Below, piece by piece: positions 8,428 to 17,207 of a stretch of DNA of 22,791 nt. The DNA is taken from assembly GCA_022592445.1 (NCBI GenBank), contig JABYQR010000529.1, positions 1 through 22,791 on the forward strand. The letters are read 5' to 3'. Made by a program: the position numbers and the translations under genes. The notes beneath the pieces were generated by a model. That model was given only the letters and a program-made list of their open reading frames with translations. It was not told where the DNA came from and searched no databases. Source of the DNA: Cytidiella melzeri. Taxonomy: Eukaryota > Basidiomycota > Agaricomycetes > Polyporales > Irpicaceae. Numbering within the stretch: the stretch's first letter is position 1; each line of letters opens with the position of its first letter.

Positions 8428-8590
8428 GGCACTCCTGAGAGCATATCCCCTCAGTCTTATCCACTCTGTTGATAAAGGACTACTCAGTACTCTCTTGTAC
8501 TTCGCTCACCACACCTCTCACACTCTATCTCACTCTATCCCCTCATGTTTAACAACTTATCTGGTGAGTAGTAACTATAACTGTTACAGC

Positions 8591-10041
8591 TGATACACCC
8601 AGAAATTGCTGGACGTGCAACAGGCCCAAATGGGAGCACATTCCCATGGACTAGCAGCAGCCCTTGTTTCTGGCAAGACTCGCGAGGTTGCATATTGCAT
8701 TGTGTTGCATCGAAACATATCACATTGCATTGCCTCGCTTTGCTTTGCTTTGCATCGCATCGCTTTGCCTTGCTTCGCTTTGCATCCCTTCATTTTGCTT
8801 TGCTTCCCTTCGCTTCGTGTTGCCTCGTGTTGCCTTGCGCCGCCTCGCTTTGCTTCGCGTTGCATTCCCTCCGCTTTGCTTTGCCTCGTGTCGTGTCGCA
8901 TGGCTTTGCTTGCCGCATATTGCATCCTTGTAGTCCCTCGCACTCAAGCTCATAGCTATTGGAACCTCCCGGCCCCTTTTCTCACTCCCTCGGATTCTGC
9001 AGCCTGTTCTCTTTGCAGACTGGCTAAAGGATTTGCTTCCATTGCACTACCTCTCTTTTTCATTGCATAGCCTCGCATTGCCTCGGGTCATTGGACTATG
9101 GCCTGGTTGGTTGCTCCGAGTTGGCTGCACCATCGGCAGTGCCCCATTGCTCCTGTAACATGTTTCGCGTTTTTCCCTTGTTTCATCGTGCAATGCCCCT
9201 TTCCATGCCTTGCTCTTGCATGGCTTCAATTTGCTATAGCCCCTATCGCTTTTTACTTATATACACTGGGTCTGTACTTTGCTTAGCTTAGAATGCAACA
9301 CCCATGCGGTTTTCCCCTCAAAGTTGCCCCTGTCACTTTTCCCTTGCTTCTTGAGCAACTCCGCAGTGTGTATCTCTCACCCTGTGTCACTTTCTCCTTC
9401 ATTGCGACCCCCTTTTGTGTTCCTACTGCGTTTATTTCACTGCGTTACTTACTGTGTTGCGTTTCTCCTTCACTGCGACCCCCTTTTACAGCCGCCCCTT
9501 CTCTTCTCAAGGCTTCTGCGATTTATACTGTGTTTATTCTGCGTTCCCATTGCGTTTCCTACTGTGTTTCCCATTGCGTTTTGCGTTATCCTCTTGCAAC
9601 GAGCCAGCGCAGTCCTTTCTCTCGCACTTTACCACACCACTTCCTCTCCCCCCTCTTGTGTTACTGCATTCCAATTGCTCCCCTTTCTTCACCACTGTGT
9701 TGCCCCTAGTGCTGTCGCTTTTACACTACTTTCTTTTGTGACACTTTGGTTCTATCGCCTCTTTGCATTGCATTGCATTGCTTGGCTTTACTTTACATCT
9801 TTCTACACGGAACTGTTCCCAGCTACCCAAACAAACCACAGCACTTTTGGCCTTGCACTCCGAGCCCTGCAAATGCATCACCGCTCGCCCGAGTCTAGGT
9901 GCAGCCTAGGACTCTTGGACCCACTCGCAACCTACATTCACGCATACCCTCAACCCCTGCTTACACATGTAATCGCCTCTCGCGAGGTCAGGTGTGTTTG
10001 TGCCTGGTCCCTTTGTGTCCGGGGTGTGTGTTAGTGTCTCA
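8591..10041 (+). mobile_element. F3 LTR-like element, inner copy
   Basis: Starts TGATACACCCAGAAA and ends TTAGTGTCTCA, 1451 bp. It carries an imperfect TTGCY/TCGCT pentamer-rich tract (8690-8920), a TTATATACA core (about 9257-9266), repeated TACTGCGTTTA words (about 9420-9580) and the family's conserved end (GTGCAGCCTAGGACTCTTGG to TGTCTCA). The four bases left of it (CAGC) are not matched on the right (TCGC), so its duplication was lost. Frames such as 9279-10034 read low-complexity LTR DNA and are not called genes. Confidence 0.6.
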
Positions 10042-11020
10042 TCGCTCTCACACGGACCTTGAATATGATATGGACTTTTATGCAGTAGTATTTATACACA
10101 GTGTGTTTGTACCTCAAGTAGCTCAGAATACGGCACACCCCGTGTTTCCCCCCTTCAAGTTTGCCTCTGCAAGCCTTGCATCTCGTGCCCCGAGCCTTCC
10201 TGCTCCTTGCATCTCGACTTGAGCTTTCTTGTGGTGTGTATATCTCATTTGCGTTGCGTTCTCGAGCCCTCTTGTGCTCTTCACTGCGTTTATTTTACTG
10301 CGTTATCTCACTGCGTTGTGTTCCTCTTTCACTGTGTCCTCCTTTCAAGCCATTGTTTACCTTCTCTTGGCCACTGCGTTTGTATTGTGTTTCTTTCACT
10401 GCCTTGCTTTTTAAAGCCACATTTCTCTTTCACTCGGCAACTGCAATTCACTGCATTTTCTCCTTTCTTCTCATCCCTTGCGACCTCTTCTCATTGCTGC
10501 ACTCAACCTCTGAGCTTTTCCCACCATTACCCTCTTGTGTTCTTTACCTCACGCCTTGTATCACTGTCGTTGCTTGCACTTCTCTACATACCCAATCCCC
10601 TCCTCTTGCCCCTCGTTGTAGTGCAGCATCCACCTACCACTTGCACATTCACATCTCGTCGCTTCGCGCTGCATCTCGTTGCATCTTATTGCTTTGCGCC
10701 GCATCTTGTTGTATCTCATTGCTTTGCGCCACATCTCATTGCATCTGATTGCTTTGCGCCGCATCTTGTCGCATCTCATTGCTTTGCGCCGCATCTTGTC
10801 GCATCTCATTGCTTTGTGCCGCCTCTCGTTGCTTCTTGTTGCCTCTTGCCGCATTGTATCACCTCTTGTTTGTGTTCAGGTGCAGCCTAGGACTCTTGGA
10901 CGCACTCGCATCACATATTCACTCCACCCTTGTCCCTACTCACACACGTGATCACCTCCCTCGAGGTCTGGTGTGTTTGTGCCTGGTCCCTCCATGTCCA
11001 GGGGGTGTGTTAGTGTCTCA
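10042..11020 (+). repeat. Partial F3 copy (TATA region to right end)
   Basis: From about 10085 it aligns with the inner F3 copy from its TATA region (about 9250) onward: TTTATACACAGTG, GTGTGTATATCTCA, ACTGCGTTTATTTTAC, and the final 150 bp, including the same CCTAGGACTCTTGGAC and TGTCTCA. It lacks the left half of the element. It most likely is the right-hand remainder of the outer F3 element at 6541, since the CCGG duplication pairs 6540 with 11021. Confidence 0.6.
10651..10856 (+). repeat. 30-bp minisatellite in F3
   Basis: Six to seven tandem 30-bp units in exact register (for example 10681, 10711, 10741, 10771, 10801), built from GCATCTCATTGCTTTGCGCC plus GCATCTTGTC. The unit length is a multiple of three, which is why long frames open in several phases; this explains those frames without invoking a protein. 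Such units expand by unequal pairing. Confidence 0.85.
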
Positions 11021-11024
11021 CCGG

Positions 11025-11419
11025 TATCTCCAAATTCCAGCTTAGGTAGTGCAGGAAAGTGACAAGGTCCAGTCAGTTCTACCTTTTCCTTGCGCCAGGC
11101 GCAATGGCGCAAGTAACGTCACAGAGCTCTTTATGTCACACAACTTAGAGAGGTGACAACATACTTTTGAAGCTCTGCAGGGCAGACATGAATTGCTAAG
11201 TATCAATCATAGTAGTTTATGTTGCTTGTTAACCACTTCGGCCTTGTGCCATACTTTGGTTCACGCAAACGCTATTGATGGGGCACTGGAGGTACACAGT
11301 TACAGCAATGTGACTGTGACTGTCGCGCTCAGACTGCCACATTGCACCTGCTGCGCTGGCGCAATGTGGCTTGTGGCTGGTGGCTGGTGGCTGTGCCAAA
11401 ATCTCTTTGCCCGTTGCAG
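11025..11419. other. No gene seen; two hairpins upstream of IRE1 exon
   Basis: Inverted repeats CTTGCGCCA/TGGCGCAAG (11089-11097 and 11105-11113, 7-nt loop) and GCCACATTGC/GCAATGTGGC (11336-11345 and 11361-11370). The expected glycine-rich loop of the IRE1 kinase is not present here. The end CCCGTTGCAG at 11410-11419 looks like a splice acceptor, so this is probably intron or old repeat DNA. Confidence 0.4.
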
Positions 11420-11672
11420 GGCCGCACAGTTGCTGTAAAGTTGCTCCTACAAGACGTTGTCACTGGGGTTGCTCAGAGTTGGCGCAGCGGCGTAAGTCGC
11501 AGCTCGGGCACCTATCCCCCCAAACGGGAAGATGAGATAAGCGGTCACAATCTGTCACGGTTGCATTTGCGGTTGTTGTGGTTGTGTTTCTGCTCACGCT
11601 TTGAGTAGCTTAAACACAATGCCCACTGTCATTACCCACCACAATCCTTTAAATATCATCTATTTCTATCAT

Positions 11673-11816
11673 ATGGCTCATACTGCATGTGCTGGGAAAA
11701 AGAAGCCTGCAAAGGAGCAGGCTAAGCTGTTCCCGCAGCTGGACTGGAACGAGGACATGACCTGGCAGCTGTTGAAGCTTGCAGAGAAGGCACAGCTTCC
11801 ATCTGATGATGAGTAG
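11673..11816 (+). CDS. Myb/trihelix-like ORF fragment of Harbinger element
   Basis: 47 codons. A Lys-rich N-terminus (GKKKPAKEQAK) leads into LDWNEDMTWQLLKLAEKA, which resembles the first helix of the Myb/SANT-like domain of the second protein of PIF/Harbinger transposons. In intact elements that protein binds DNA and helps the transposase enter the nucleus. Here it stops after the first helix, so it is truncated. Opposite orientation to the transposase and a position next to the left terminus fit the family. Recognition rests on this helix and the context only. Confidence 0.5.
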   Translation: MAHTACAGKKKPAKEQAKLFPQLDWNEDMTWQLLKLAEKAQLPSDDE

Positions 11817-11951
11817 GTTGAGCTTGATGTACAAGCATATTGCGTATAGTATACCCAACAGGTCATATAATTCAGATGTAGATATTTCAAATACCCAAAC
11901 TTTGATCTATTATCATGCTATGAAAGCTACAAGCTTGTCAACTAACTGCTG

Positions 11952-13867
11952 TCATTTGTTGTTGTTTTCTGCAAGATTTAATGCTTCTTGAACCTCTCCA
12001 ACATATGCCACTTCTTCTTGTCCTGCAAGCACACCAATAAACCTATCTATGTATTTGCCGCCTTCAATGTCGATGCAAAGATTATGTAGAATGATTGTAA
12101 TTGTGATCCAGCGGCAAGCTTGCAAATGCTTGTGGTTGTTGCAAATTGGGGCTCAAAGACCTCTCAAGCACTGCCAGCAACCTTTCAGAGCACCCATGCA
12201 GTGCTCTGACCAGACACAAAAGCCTGCGACAATGGTGTCAAAAAGCTTGTTGAGTGGATGAAGAGATGCAGGTTTCTTGTGAACTGGAATTGTCCTCTCA
12301 TTGTAGGAATATGCTGAGTCAGTCCAAGCAAACTTGCCTTCTTCAAAGAACCAGTCTGGGTACTTTGCAGCTGCAGTATGCTCAAAGGCGCTTGCATTGT
12401 GTGCTGAACCAACGAGACCGTGCGAGTAATCCACAATTCACAATGAACTTGGAATGTTTCCATCCTGAAGAAACACAAATGAAAATGCTGAATATTACTA
12501 TGATATAACACAAACATTTAGTCTGTAATTACACTTCCAAGTGTAGTACACATCGATGTTCTGAGCTGGCTTTGAGCTGAGAACTACGATTGTGCCATCA
12601 TACATTGCCCAACCATTACGCCAGGTTCCGCGAAAGCCTAAGTGCTCATCCATCCACTTCTTCTCCTTCTCCTTCTCGCTAGGTGTCAGCCTTTGCACAA
12701 AGAGATCATGAAGAGAATCAATGGCCTCAAAGCAACTGTTAACAACAGTCTTCACACCCTATTATTTTTCTTCACTTCTTTGATTATCCTGATAACTAGT
12801 TATCTTCTTTACATTTGCCTTGATGATCCAACTTGTCCTTCCTCCCTCATTCCCTGATCCACATCGCCTCCGTTCAATACGGACTATTATGTCATTGGTT
12901 ATTTCTTTGTGTCCATTCAAATCTTGGACCTAACTCCGATTGGTTACCGTTGCCTTGGTTCAACCCTTGGCCTTTCCACACCTCTGTTACCATTCCATCG
13001 GGTCAAACCCATCTATCCCCTGTTTTGGGTCCAACCCCGTCTATCCCCTGTTTTGGGTTCAACCCCTTCTCCATTGATCTTTGCCTCATGGTTCCCCTTT
13101 CTATTGTCCCTGGTTTCTGCGCCTTGACGGTCTTTTCTCCCATTGGTTTTCCAAAGTAGCTATTGTTCTCTGTGTATTGTTCTTCTTTTCTATTCCTCTG
13201 ATTTGCTACCACTACTTTGGACTGGTCCAAAAGTAATTAGGTCAACATGTATAAACAGCCGCTAGACATGGGGTTAGAACCTCAGTCTATCCACTTTGTA
13301 TCAATATTCCTTCTATCAATCCATCATCTGTCTGCCACTGTGCTTGACAGCGACCACACAGCCTAGACCATCATTCAACCTTGTGTGTAGCTACACCAAG
13401 GGGTTCTGACTTGACAATTTGTCTCTTGACAATAGACAGTCTTAACAGCAACATTGCATATATGCCAGTACCGAACCCTCCAAAATTCCTGCCACTCTTG
13501 CAATATCCTCCAACGATGTTCCATTGCCATACCGCCCTAAGCAATAAAGCGTAATAGCTAGCTGCTGCTCGACAGGTGCCTGCAGATTGTTTGACTAGTT
13601 GGTGAAAACAGGATGATCATCGATTAAGTTCAGAAGTGTCTGAAAACCCTCTGGAGACACACGAAGCATGTTCTGGAAGCGATCATGGATGTGAGGGCTT
13701 TGAGTGTACTCCCATGCAAGGTGCAAGTTTGGGACCTTGATGACAGGAGGTCGTGCACAAAAATAGCATGCTTGCATGATGCTAGCAAGAATGCCAACAT
13801 CAATTTGAAGCTGCATGAGAGCTTCTTTAAGGCTATCGGAAGGATTGATGATATCTTGGAGCAGCAT
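11952..13867 (-). pseudogene. PIF/Harbinger DDE transposase, decayed
   Basis: The transposase cuts and inserts the element. The N-terminal part (13867 to about 13445) includes NLHLAWEYTQSPH, LLNLIDDHPVF and LGRYGNGTSLEDIARVAG, with a TAG directly after VFTN. The catalytic part (12764-12153) shows the three acidic sites: MYDGT (first Asp), WTDSAY (second Asp) and SEHCMGALKG (Glu). A tail follows to 11952 (ACRWITITIILHNL). An intron of about 50 bp is likely near 12450-12505 (acceptor CTTCAG). Damage: an LTR-like insertion at 12753-13438, in-frame stops at VFTN|, before IVDYSHG and after CLRGL, and a frame problem at the insertion. Not functional. Confidence 0.85.
12753..13438 (+). mobile_element. 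LTR-like insertion (F5) inside the transposase
   Basis: A 686-bp segment flanked by GTCTT at 12748-12752 and 13439-13443, interrupting the transposase frame. The right end is AATAGACA; the left end reads CACACCCTATT, so only the right end has the expected CA. Plus-strand LTR traits: pyrimidine-rich CTATTGTTC words, a TATA-like TGTATAAACAG (about 13248-13258), and two 28-bp tandem units (13011-13066). No coding sequence. A solo LTR is the best reading, but the left terminus is atypical. Confidence 0.55.
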
Positions 13868-14051
13868 GCTTTGAAGATATGCTCAAGTGAGCTCTGCGCA
13901 ATAGGGGATGTAGGGCATCGAGGAATGCAGGTCAAAGAAGCATCGATTACGGTCGCGCTCGTCTGCGTTACATCTCCGTGACTACCTAATCCGGTAAGCG
14001 CCCCTCGGACCGGTCCCATAGCCGGCGCTGCGAACTGCGAACTGCGAGCTG

Positions 14052-14079
14052 CGCCGCTGCGCCAACTCTGAGCGACCCT
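14052..14079 (-). repeat. Right inverted end of Harbinger element
   Basis: The partner of 11465-11492, with two mismatches. Both ends carry TGGCGCAGCGG, which looks like a tRNA A-box. A decayed relative with all CpGs changed lies at about 17319-17356. Confidence 0.85.
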
Positions 14080-15414
14080 ACTCTTGCCTCGCACGAAGTA
14101 AGCGTGTTGCAAGAGTCAGATGACCATCCAAACGTCATCCGCTACTACTATCAAGAAGCCCACGCCAACTTCCTGTACATCGCCCTTGAGCTCTGCCCGG
14201 CGTCGTTGGCAGACATCATCGAGCGACCGGACCAGTTTCGCGACATCTCTATCTCGTTTGATCCGAAACGTGCATTGAGGCAGATTACAGCCGGGCTCAG
14301 ACACCTTCACGCACTTAAAATTATACACCGTGATATCAAGCCGCCCAATATCCTTGTCTCGCACGCCAAGAAGGGGGTGGGCGAGAGTGCAGGGCACCGC
14401 ATGCTGATCTCGGATTTCGGATTGTGCAAGAAGCTGGAAGTCGACCAGACGAGCTTTTACCCTACTGCGCACGGCGCGATGGCAGCGGGAACGGTCGGGT
14501 GGCGGGCACCAGAAATTCTCAGAGGCGACGTCACGATCGATGGCTCTGGTGGAGAAGACTCGCAGTCATTTAGGGGTAGTGCTTACGGGTCGGACGTGGG
14601 CACGCCGACGGGACGGTTGACGCGGCTGACAAAGAGCGTGGACGTGTTCGCGTTGGGATGTCTGTTTTATTACGTTCTTACTAATGGTGGACATCCGTTC
14701 GGGGACCGATACGAAAGGGACGTCAACATACTCAAGAATGCCAAGTGCTTGGATGGTCTTGAGCGGTTTGGGGAGGAGGGGTCTGATGCTGTAGATTTGA
14801 TAACAAAGATGCTGGACCCAGAGGCTTCCCGGCGGTGAGTTGATTATCCTCCTTTTGTGCTTGGTAGAGGTATTCATTTTCTCATTCGCCGCGACCAGAC
14901 CAGACACATCAACGTGCCTCCTCCACCCCTACTTCTGGGACCCGGGCAAACGTCTCGGTTTCCTTCAAGACGCCTCGGACAGGTTCGAGGTCATGTGCAG
15001 AGACCCCCGAGACCCCTTACTGGTCGAGCTCGAGCGTGGTGCAATCAGCGTAGTGGGCAACGACTGGAACACACGGCTTGACAAGTGGTTCATTGATAAT
15101 CTGGGCAAGTACCGCAAATATGATGGGAAGTCTGTGCAGGACTTGATGCGCGCTTTGCGCAACAAGGTACGTTGATTGTTGTTTTGCCAACTATCGCCAG
15201 CGCAGCCTAGAGGCTGACGGTGTTGTCACAGAAACATCATTATCAAGACCTACCGGATAACGTGAAACGTCAGATCGGCACCATGCCTGAGGGTTTCTTG
15301 TTGTACTTTACGCGGCGGTTCCCTCGTCTGTTCCTCCATGTGCATTCTGTCGTTTCGTCTTCTCAGCTGCGCAGCGAGTCGATGTTCCGCAGCTATTTTG
15401 AGCTTGCGGAATAA

Positions 15415-16270
15415 CGGGTCATCGACGTTACAGTGGACTCCCTTGCTTGTCGATCGTCCATATCATTGCGTGCGCTTGTTCGCTTTTTGGCTAATGAACA
15501 TTGCTTGCTTATCCGTTATTAATGCTGCGTTTGTTTTGTTCGTGCTGTATCATTGAATTGTTGTATTTTGTCCAGGCTGTGTCTGGTAGTCAACGAAGAA
15601 CGGGATTTCCAATATTCTTGACACACAACCAAGACAAGCTGTACATTAATTACCGAAAGAGCCTTCAAACCACACTGGACAATCTCAATTCCTCGCCTCT
15701 TCTATGTTAAATCAGTCTATATTGAGAAGTTCTCTGCCAAGAACCCCCTAAGGGCCGCCACAAACTAGTCACATTGACAACAAAGACAATGGCACAGTTT
15801 TATTTCGCGGATCATGTTTTGCACTGCAGTCTTGTTTCAGCGAACAGAACTTTGTTGTAGGTTGCTGCTTGGCATTGCTAGTGGTGGAGATAACAAGCGA
15901 CACTGATGTTCTGTGGTATTTCAAGTAACCTGGAATGATCCAAGCAGTACGTACTACATAACATAGGTACAGACTAGAGCTTCAAGTTCATTGCGCAGAT
16001 TGTAATGTCCCCTTGTTGTTGACATTCATTTCTGCATTTAGTGTTCAACAACTTGCGGACTAAGATCACATACATTATGGTAGTGCACATCAAGCTGCAG
16101 AAACAACTTGAAACAGATTGAAATTTCAAAAAGATTGATCGTGTCAGACAACACAGCTACTAACTTTTGCTCCATCACCACCATCAAGACTTGTAGTACA
16201 GGAGCTCATCCAACGCAATGCCAACCTGTACATTTTCTGATTGTGGCATCAGCACTGCACATGGACTGCA
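15415..16270. other. Intergenic, no gene recognised
   Basis: Downstream of the IRE1 stop. Presumably 3' UTR at the left, then AT-moderate sequence with only short random frames on either strand. Confidence 0.4.
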
Positions 16271-16273
16271 AGA

Positions 16274-16279
16274 TATATA
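16274..16279 (+). promoter_or_regulatory. TATA box of the secreted-protein gene
   Basis: GATATATACAG at 16272-16282, about 80 nt before the first leader intron. It supports transcription start near 16305. Confidence 0.5.
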
Positions 16280-16299
16280 CAGTCCCTTGCCACCATCCT

Positions 16300-16724
16300 C
16301 GTCCCTCATCACATCTCCTTTGCTCCTGGACCTTCATTGCTTCAGCGCTGGTCGGTAAGTGCATTTTTGTCTGCCTTGCACCCATCTTGGACCATTGTAC
16401 TAATATTGTACTTCCAGCTAGCCATATTACTGTCCTTCCAGCCCCTTTCAATATTGCAGGGCATTTATTGCTTCAACACTGATTGGTAAGCACATGGTTG
16501 TCCACCGTGACATCCCACTTGCATTGGGTGAATGTATTGAGTTTTTCTTACAGATAGGCATCTTATTGTCCTTCCAAACCATCAGAAAATTGCTGAGGCG
16601 TCCATTGCTTCAGTGTTGGTAAGTACATTGCTGTCTACATCACACTTGCCTTGTACTCAAACCTTTCTTACAGCCAGCCATTTGGGTGTCTTTTCAAACC
16701 CTCTCCAAGTTTCCCTTCACCATT
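16300..16724 (+). other. 5' leader with three related introns
   Basis: Predicted introns: 16355-16417 (GTAAGT, branch CTAAT, TTCCAG), 16486-16553 (GTAAGC, TTACAG) and 16619-16673 (GTAAGT, TTACAG). The exon ends before each donor are related (CATTGCTTCAGCGCTGG, TATTGCTTCAACACTGATTG, CATTGCTTCAGTGTTG). Exon starts after each acceptor are related too (CTAGCCAT, ATAGGCAT, CCAGCCAT, followed by CTTCCA/CTTTTCA words). The leader therefore arose by repeated duplication of one exon-intron unit of about 130 bp. Confidence 0.6.
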
Positions 16725-17207
16725 ATGCGGTTCTCGACCTCCTTCATTTTCTTTTCTGCTGCCGCTGCCGGTGCATTCTACACGTCTGCCACTCCCTGCA
16801 GTGCTGGTAGAGGCTCCCGTGATCCCACTTCCTTCAACTCCATCAACTTGGAGAGACGGAGCTCAGCCAACCTTTCTGATCTACATAACCCAATTCATCT
16901 CACAAAACGGGTAAAGGATGGGCCAGAAGCTCAGATGCCGAAAAGTGAAGATGATGCATGGAAAATTCTGGAGCAGTATGATGGTAACCTATTTGCGTTG
17001 GAAGCTTTTGTCAGGAAGCAAATGAGAGAAGACTATAAATATTGGAAAATAGGGCCCTATGACACACATGCAGAATGGGCAGATGACTTACATAAAACAC
17101 AGGCAGAGATGGCTCAATGGAAAGTGATCAAAGTGTTTGACAAGCCCCTAGCTCCTCCAAGGGTCACAGAACCCCCAGCAGAGACGTATCGAGGTCTATT
17201 AATGTGA
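16725..17207 (+). CDS. Small predicted secreted protein
   Basis: 160 aa from the ATG at 16725 (context CACCATTATGCGG). An upstream in-frame ATG at 16686 would put the signal peptide inside the chain, and this start lies cleanly behind the third leader intron. Residues 1 to about 20 form a signal peptide (MRFSTSFIFFSAAAAG). After a short linker, a dibasic site (HLTKR, about residue 62) could be cut by a Kex2-type protease, giving a mature chain of about 98 residues. That part is charged and helix-prone, with many Trp (WKILEQYD, YWKIGPYD, AEWADDLH) and ends in a Pro-rich tail. There is only one Cys, so it is not a disulfide-rich effector. Family not recognised. Its own TATA box and leader introns argue for a live host gene. 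Confidence 0.6.
   Translation: MRFSTSFIFFSAAAAGAFYTSATPCSAGRGSRDPTSFNSINLERRSSANLSDLHNPIHLTKRVKDGPEAQMPKSEDDAWKILEQYDGNLFALEAFVRKQMREDYKYWKIGPYDTHAEWADDLHKTQAEMAQWKVIKVFDKPLAPPRVTEPPAETYRGLLM

Larger units (their letters stand above)
7890..8590 (+). repeat. F2 LTR, plus-strand part with promoter
   Basis: The 3' portion (8380-8587) matches the minus-strand blocks at 1-340 and 17442-17790. It has a TATA box (8418-8427), a CCCCTCAGTCTTATCC region and a CTGGTGAGT donor-like site (8564). Upstream are a degenerate minisatellite and heat-shock-element-like motifs. It stops at CTGTTACAGC, where F3 copy 8591-10041 begins. The expected rest of the family sequence (ACATGTGTCAAG in the other copies) is not found beyond it, so a deletion or recombination took place. 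The left border is approximate. Confidence 0.5.
6541..11020 (+). mobile_element. Compound F3 insertion with nested elements
   Basis: The left end TGATATGCCCAGAAACC (6541) and right end TGTCTCA (11020) are F3 termini. They are flanked by CCGG at 6537-6540 and 11021-11024, the same 4-bp duplication size as F3 copy 1. The interior is nested: the F3 left part (6541 to about 7145 and about 7778-7890), a SINE-like retroposon (7143-7764, minus), an F2 LTR part (about 7890-8590), a full F3 copy (8591-10041), then F3-like DNA from the TATA region to the end (10042-11020). The left part is rich in CTCGAG and CTTGC words. Long frames across it are translations of low-complexity DNA and are not called genes. 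Confidence 0.6.
11465..14079 (-). mobile_element. PIF/Harbinger DNA transposon inserted in IRE1
   Basis: A 2615-bp element with 28-bp inverted ends (11465-11492 and 14052-14079, 26 of 28 identical). The left end begins GGGGTTGCTCAGAG; the reverse complement of the right end begins AGGGTCGCTCAGAG. Flanking ACT duplications are at 11462-11464 and 14080-14082. It contains a Myb-like ORF fragment (plus) and a decayed DDE transposase (minus), the two-gene plan of PIF/Harbinger. The ACT target differs from the usual TWA. Removing the element plus one ACT restores the IRE1 frame exactly. The right subterminal region has TGCGAAC heptamers in tandem (14029-14049). Confidence 0.9.
11420..15414 (+). pseudogene. 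IRE1: IRE1-like kinase/RNase, 3' part, interrupted by a transposon
   Basis: IRE1 is the ER-membrane sensor of the unfolded-protein response; its cytosolic kinase controls a KEN-type RNase that cuts the HAC1/XBP1-type mRNA. Coding pieces are 11420-11464 (GRTVAVKLLLQDVV, with the VAVK lysine), 14083-14834, 14899-15166 and 15232-15414. Visible motifs: EVSVLQESDDHPN, HRDIKPPN (14327-14350), DFG (14413-14421), WRAPE. RNase residues equivalent to human Y892, R905, N906 and H910 are kept (Tyr codon 15119, RN 15158-15163, His 15238). Introns: 14835-14898 (the CG|A codon is split) and 15167-15231 (GTACGT, branch CTGAC). Not visible: luminal domain, transmembrane segment, glycine loop. A 2615-bp Harbinger element sits in the first exon piece, so no intact protein can be made from this copy. 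The family call is firm; whether the host has another intact copy is unknown. Confidence 0.9.

Noticed and set aside
8690..8920. Pentamer-rich tract considered as a CRISPR-like array
   Set aside because: No constant repeat separated by unique spacers; it is imperfect TTGCY/TCGCT microsatellite-like DNA in a eukaryote.
9279..10034. 251-codon open frame on the plus strand
   Set aside because: Lies wholly in the F3 LTR-like copy; composition is Leu/Ser/Cys/Phe from CTGCGTT- and TTGC-type repeats, and several frames are open at once.
10207..10890. 227-codon open frame on the plus strand
   Set aside because: Its C-terminus is the translation of the 30-bp minisatellite, whose length keeps all frames in phase; no protein-like conservation.
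12833..13159. 108-codon frame
   Set aside because: Inside the LTR-like insertion and includes the 28-bp tandem units; no recognisable protein.
14116..14472. 118-codon frame opposite the IRE1 kinase
   Set aside because: Antisense shadow of a strongly matched coding exon.
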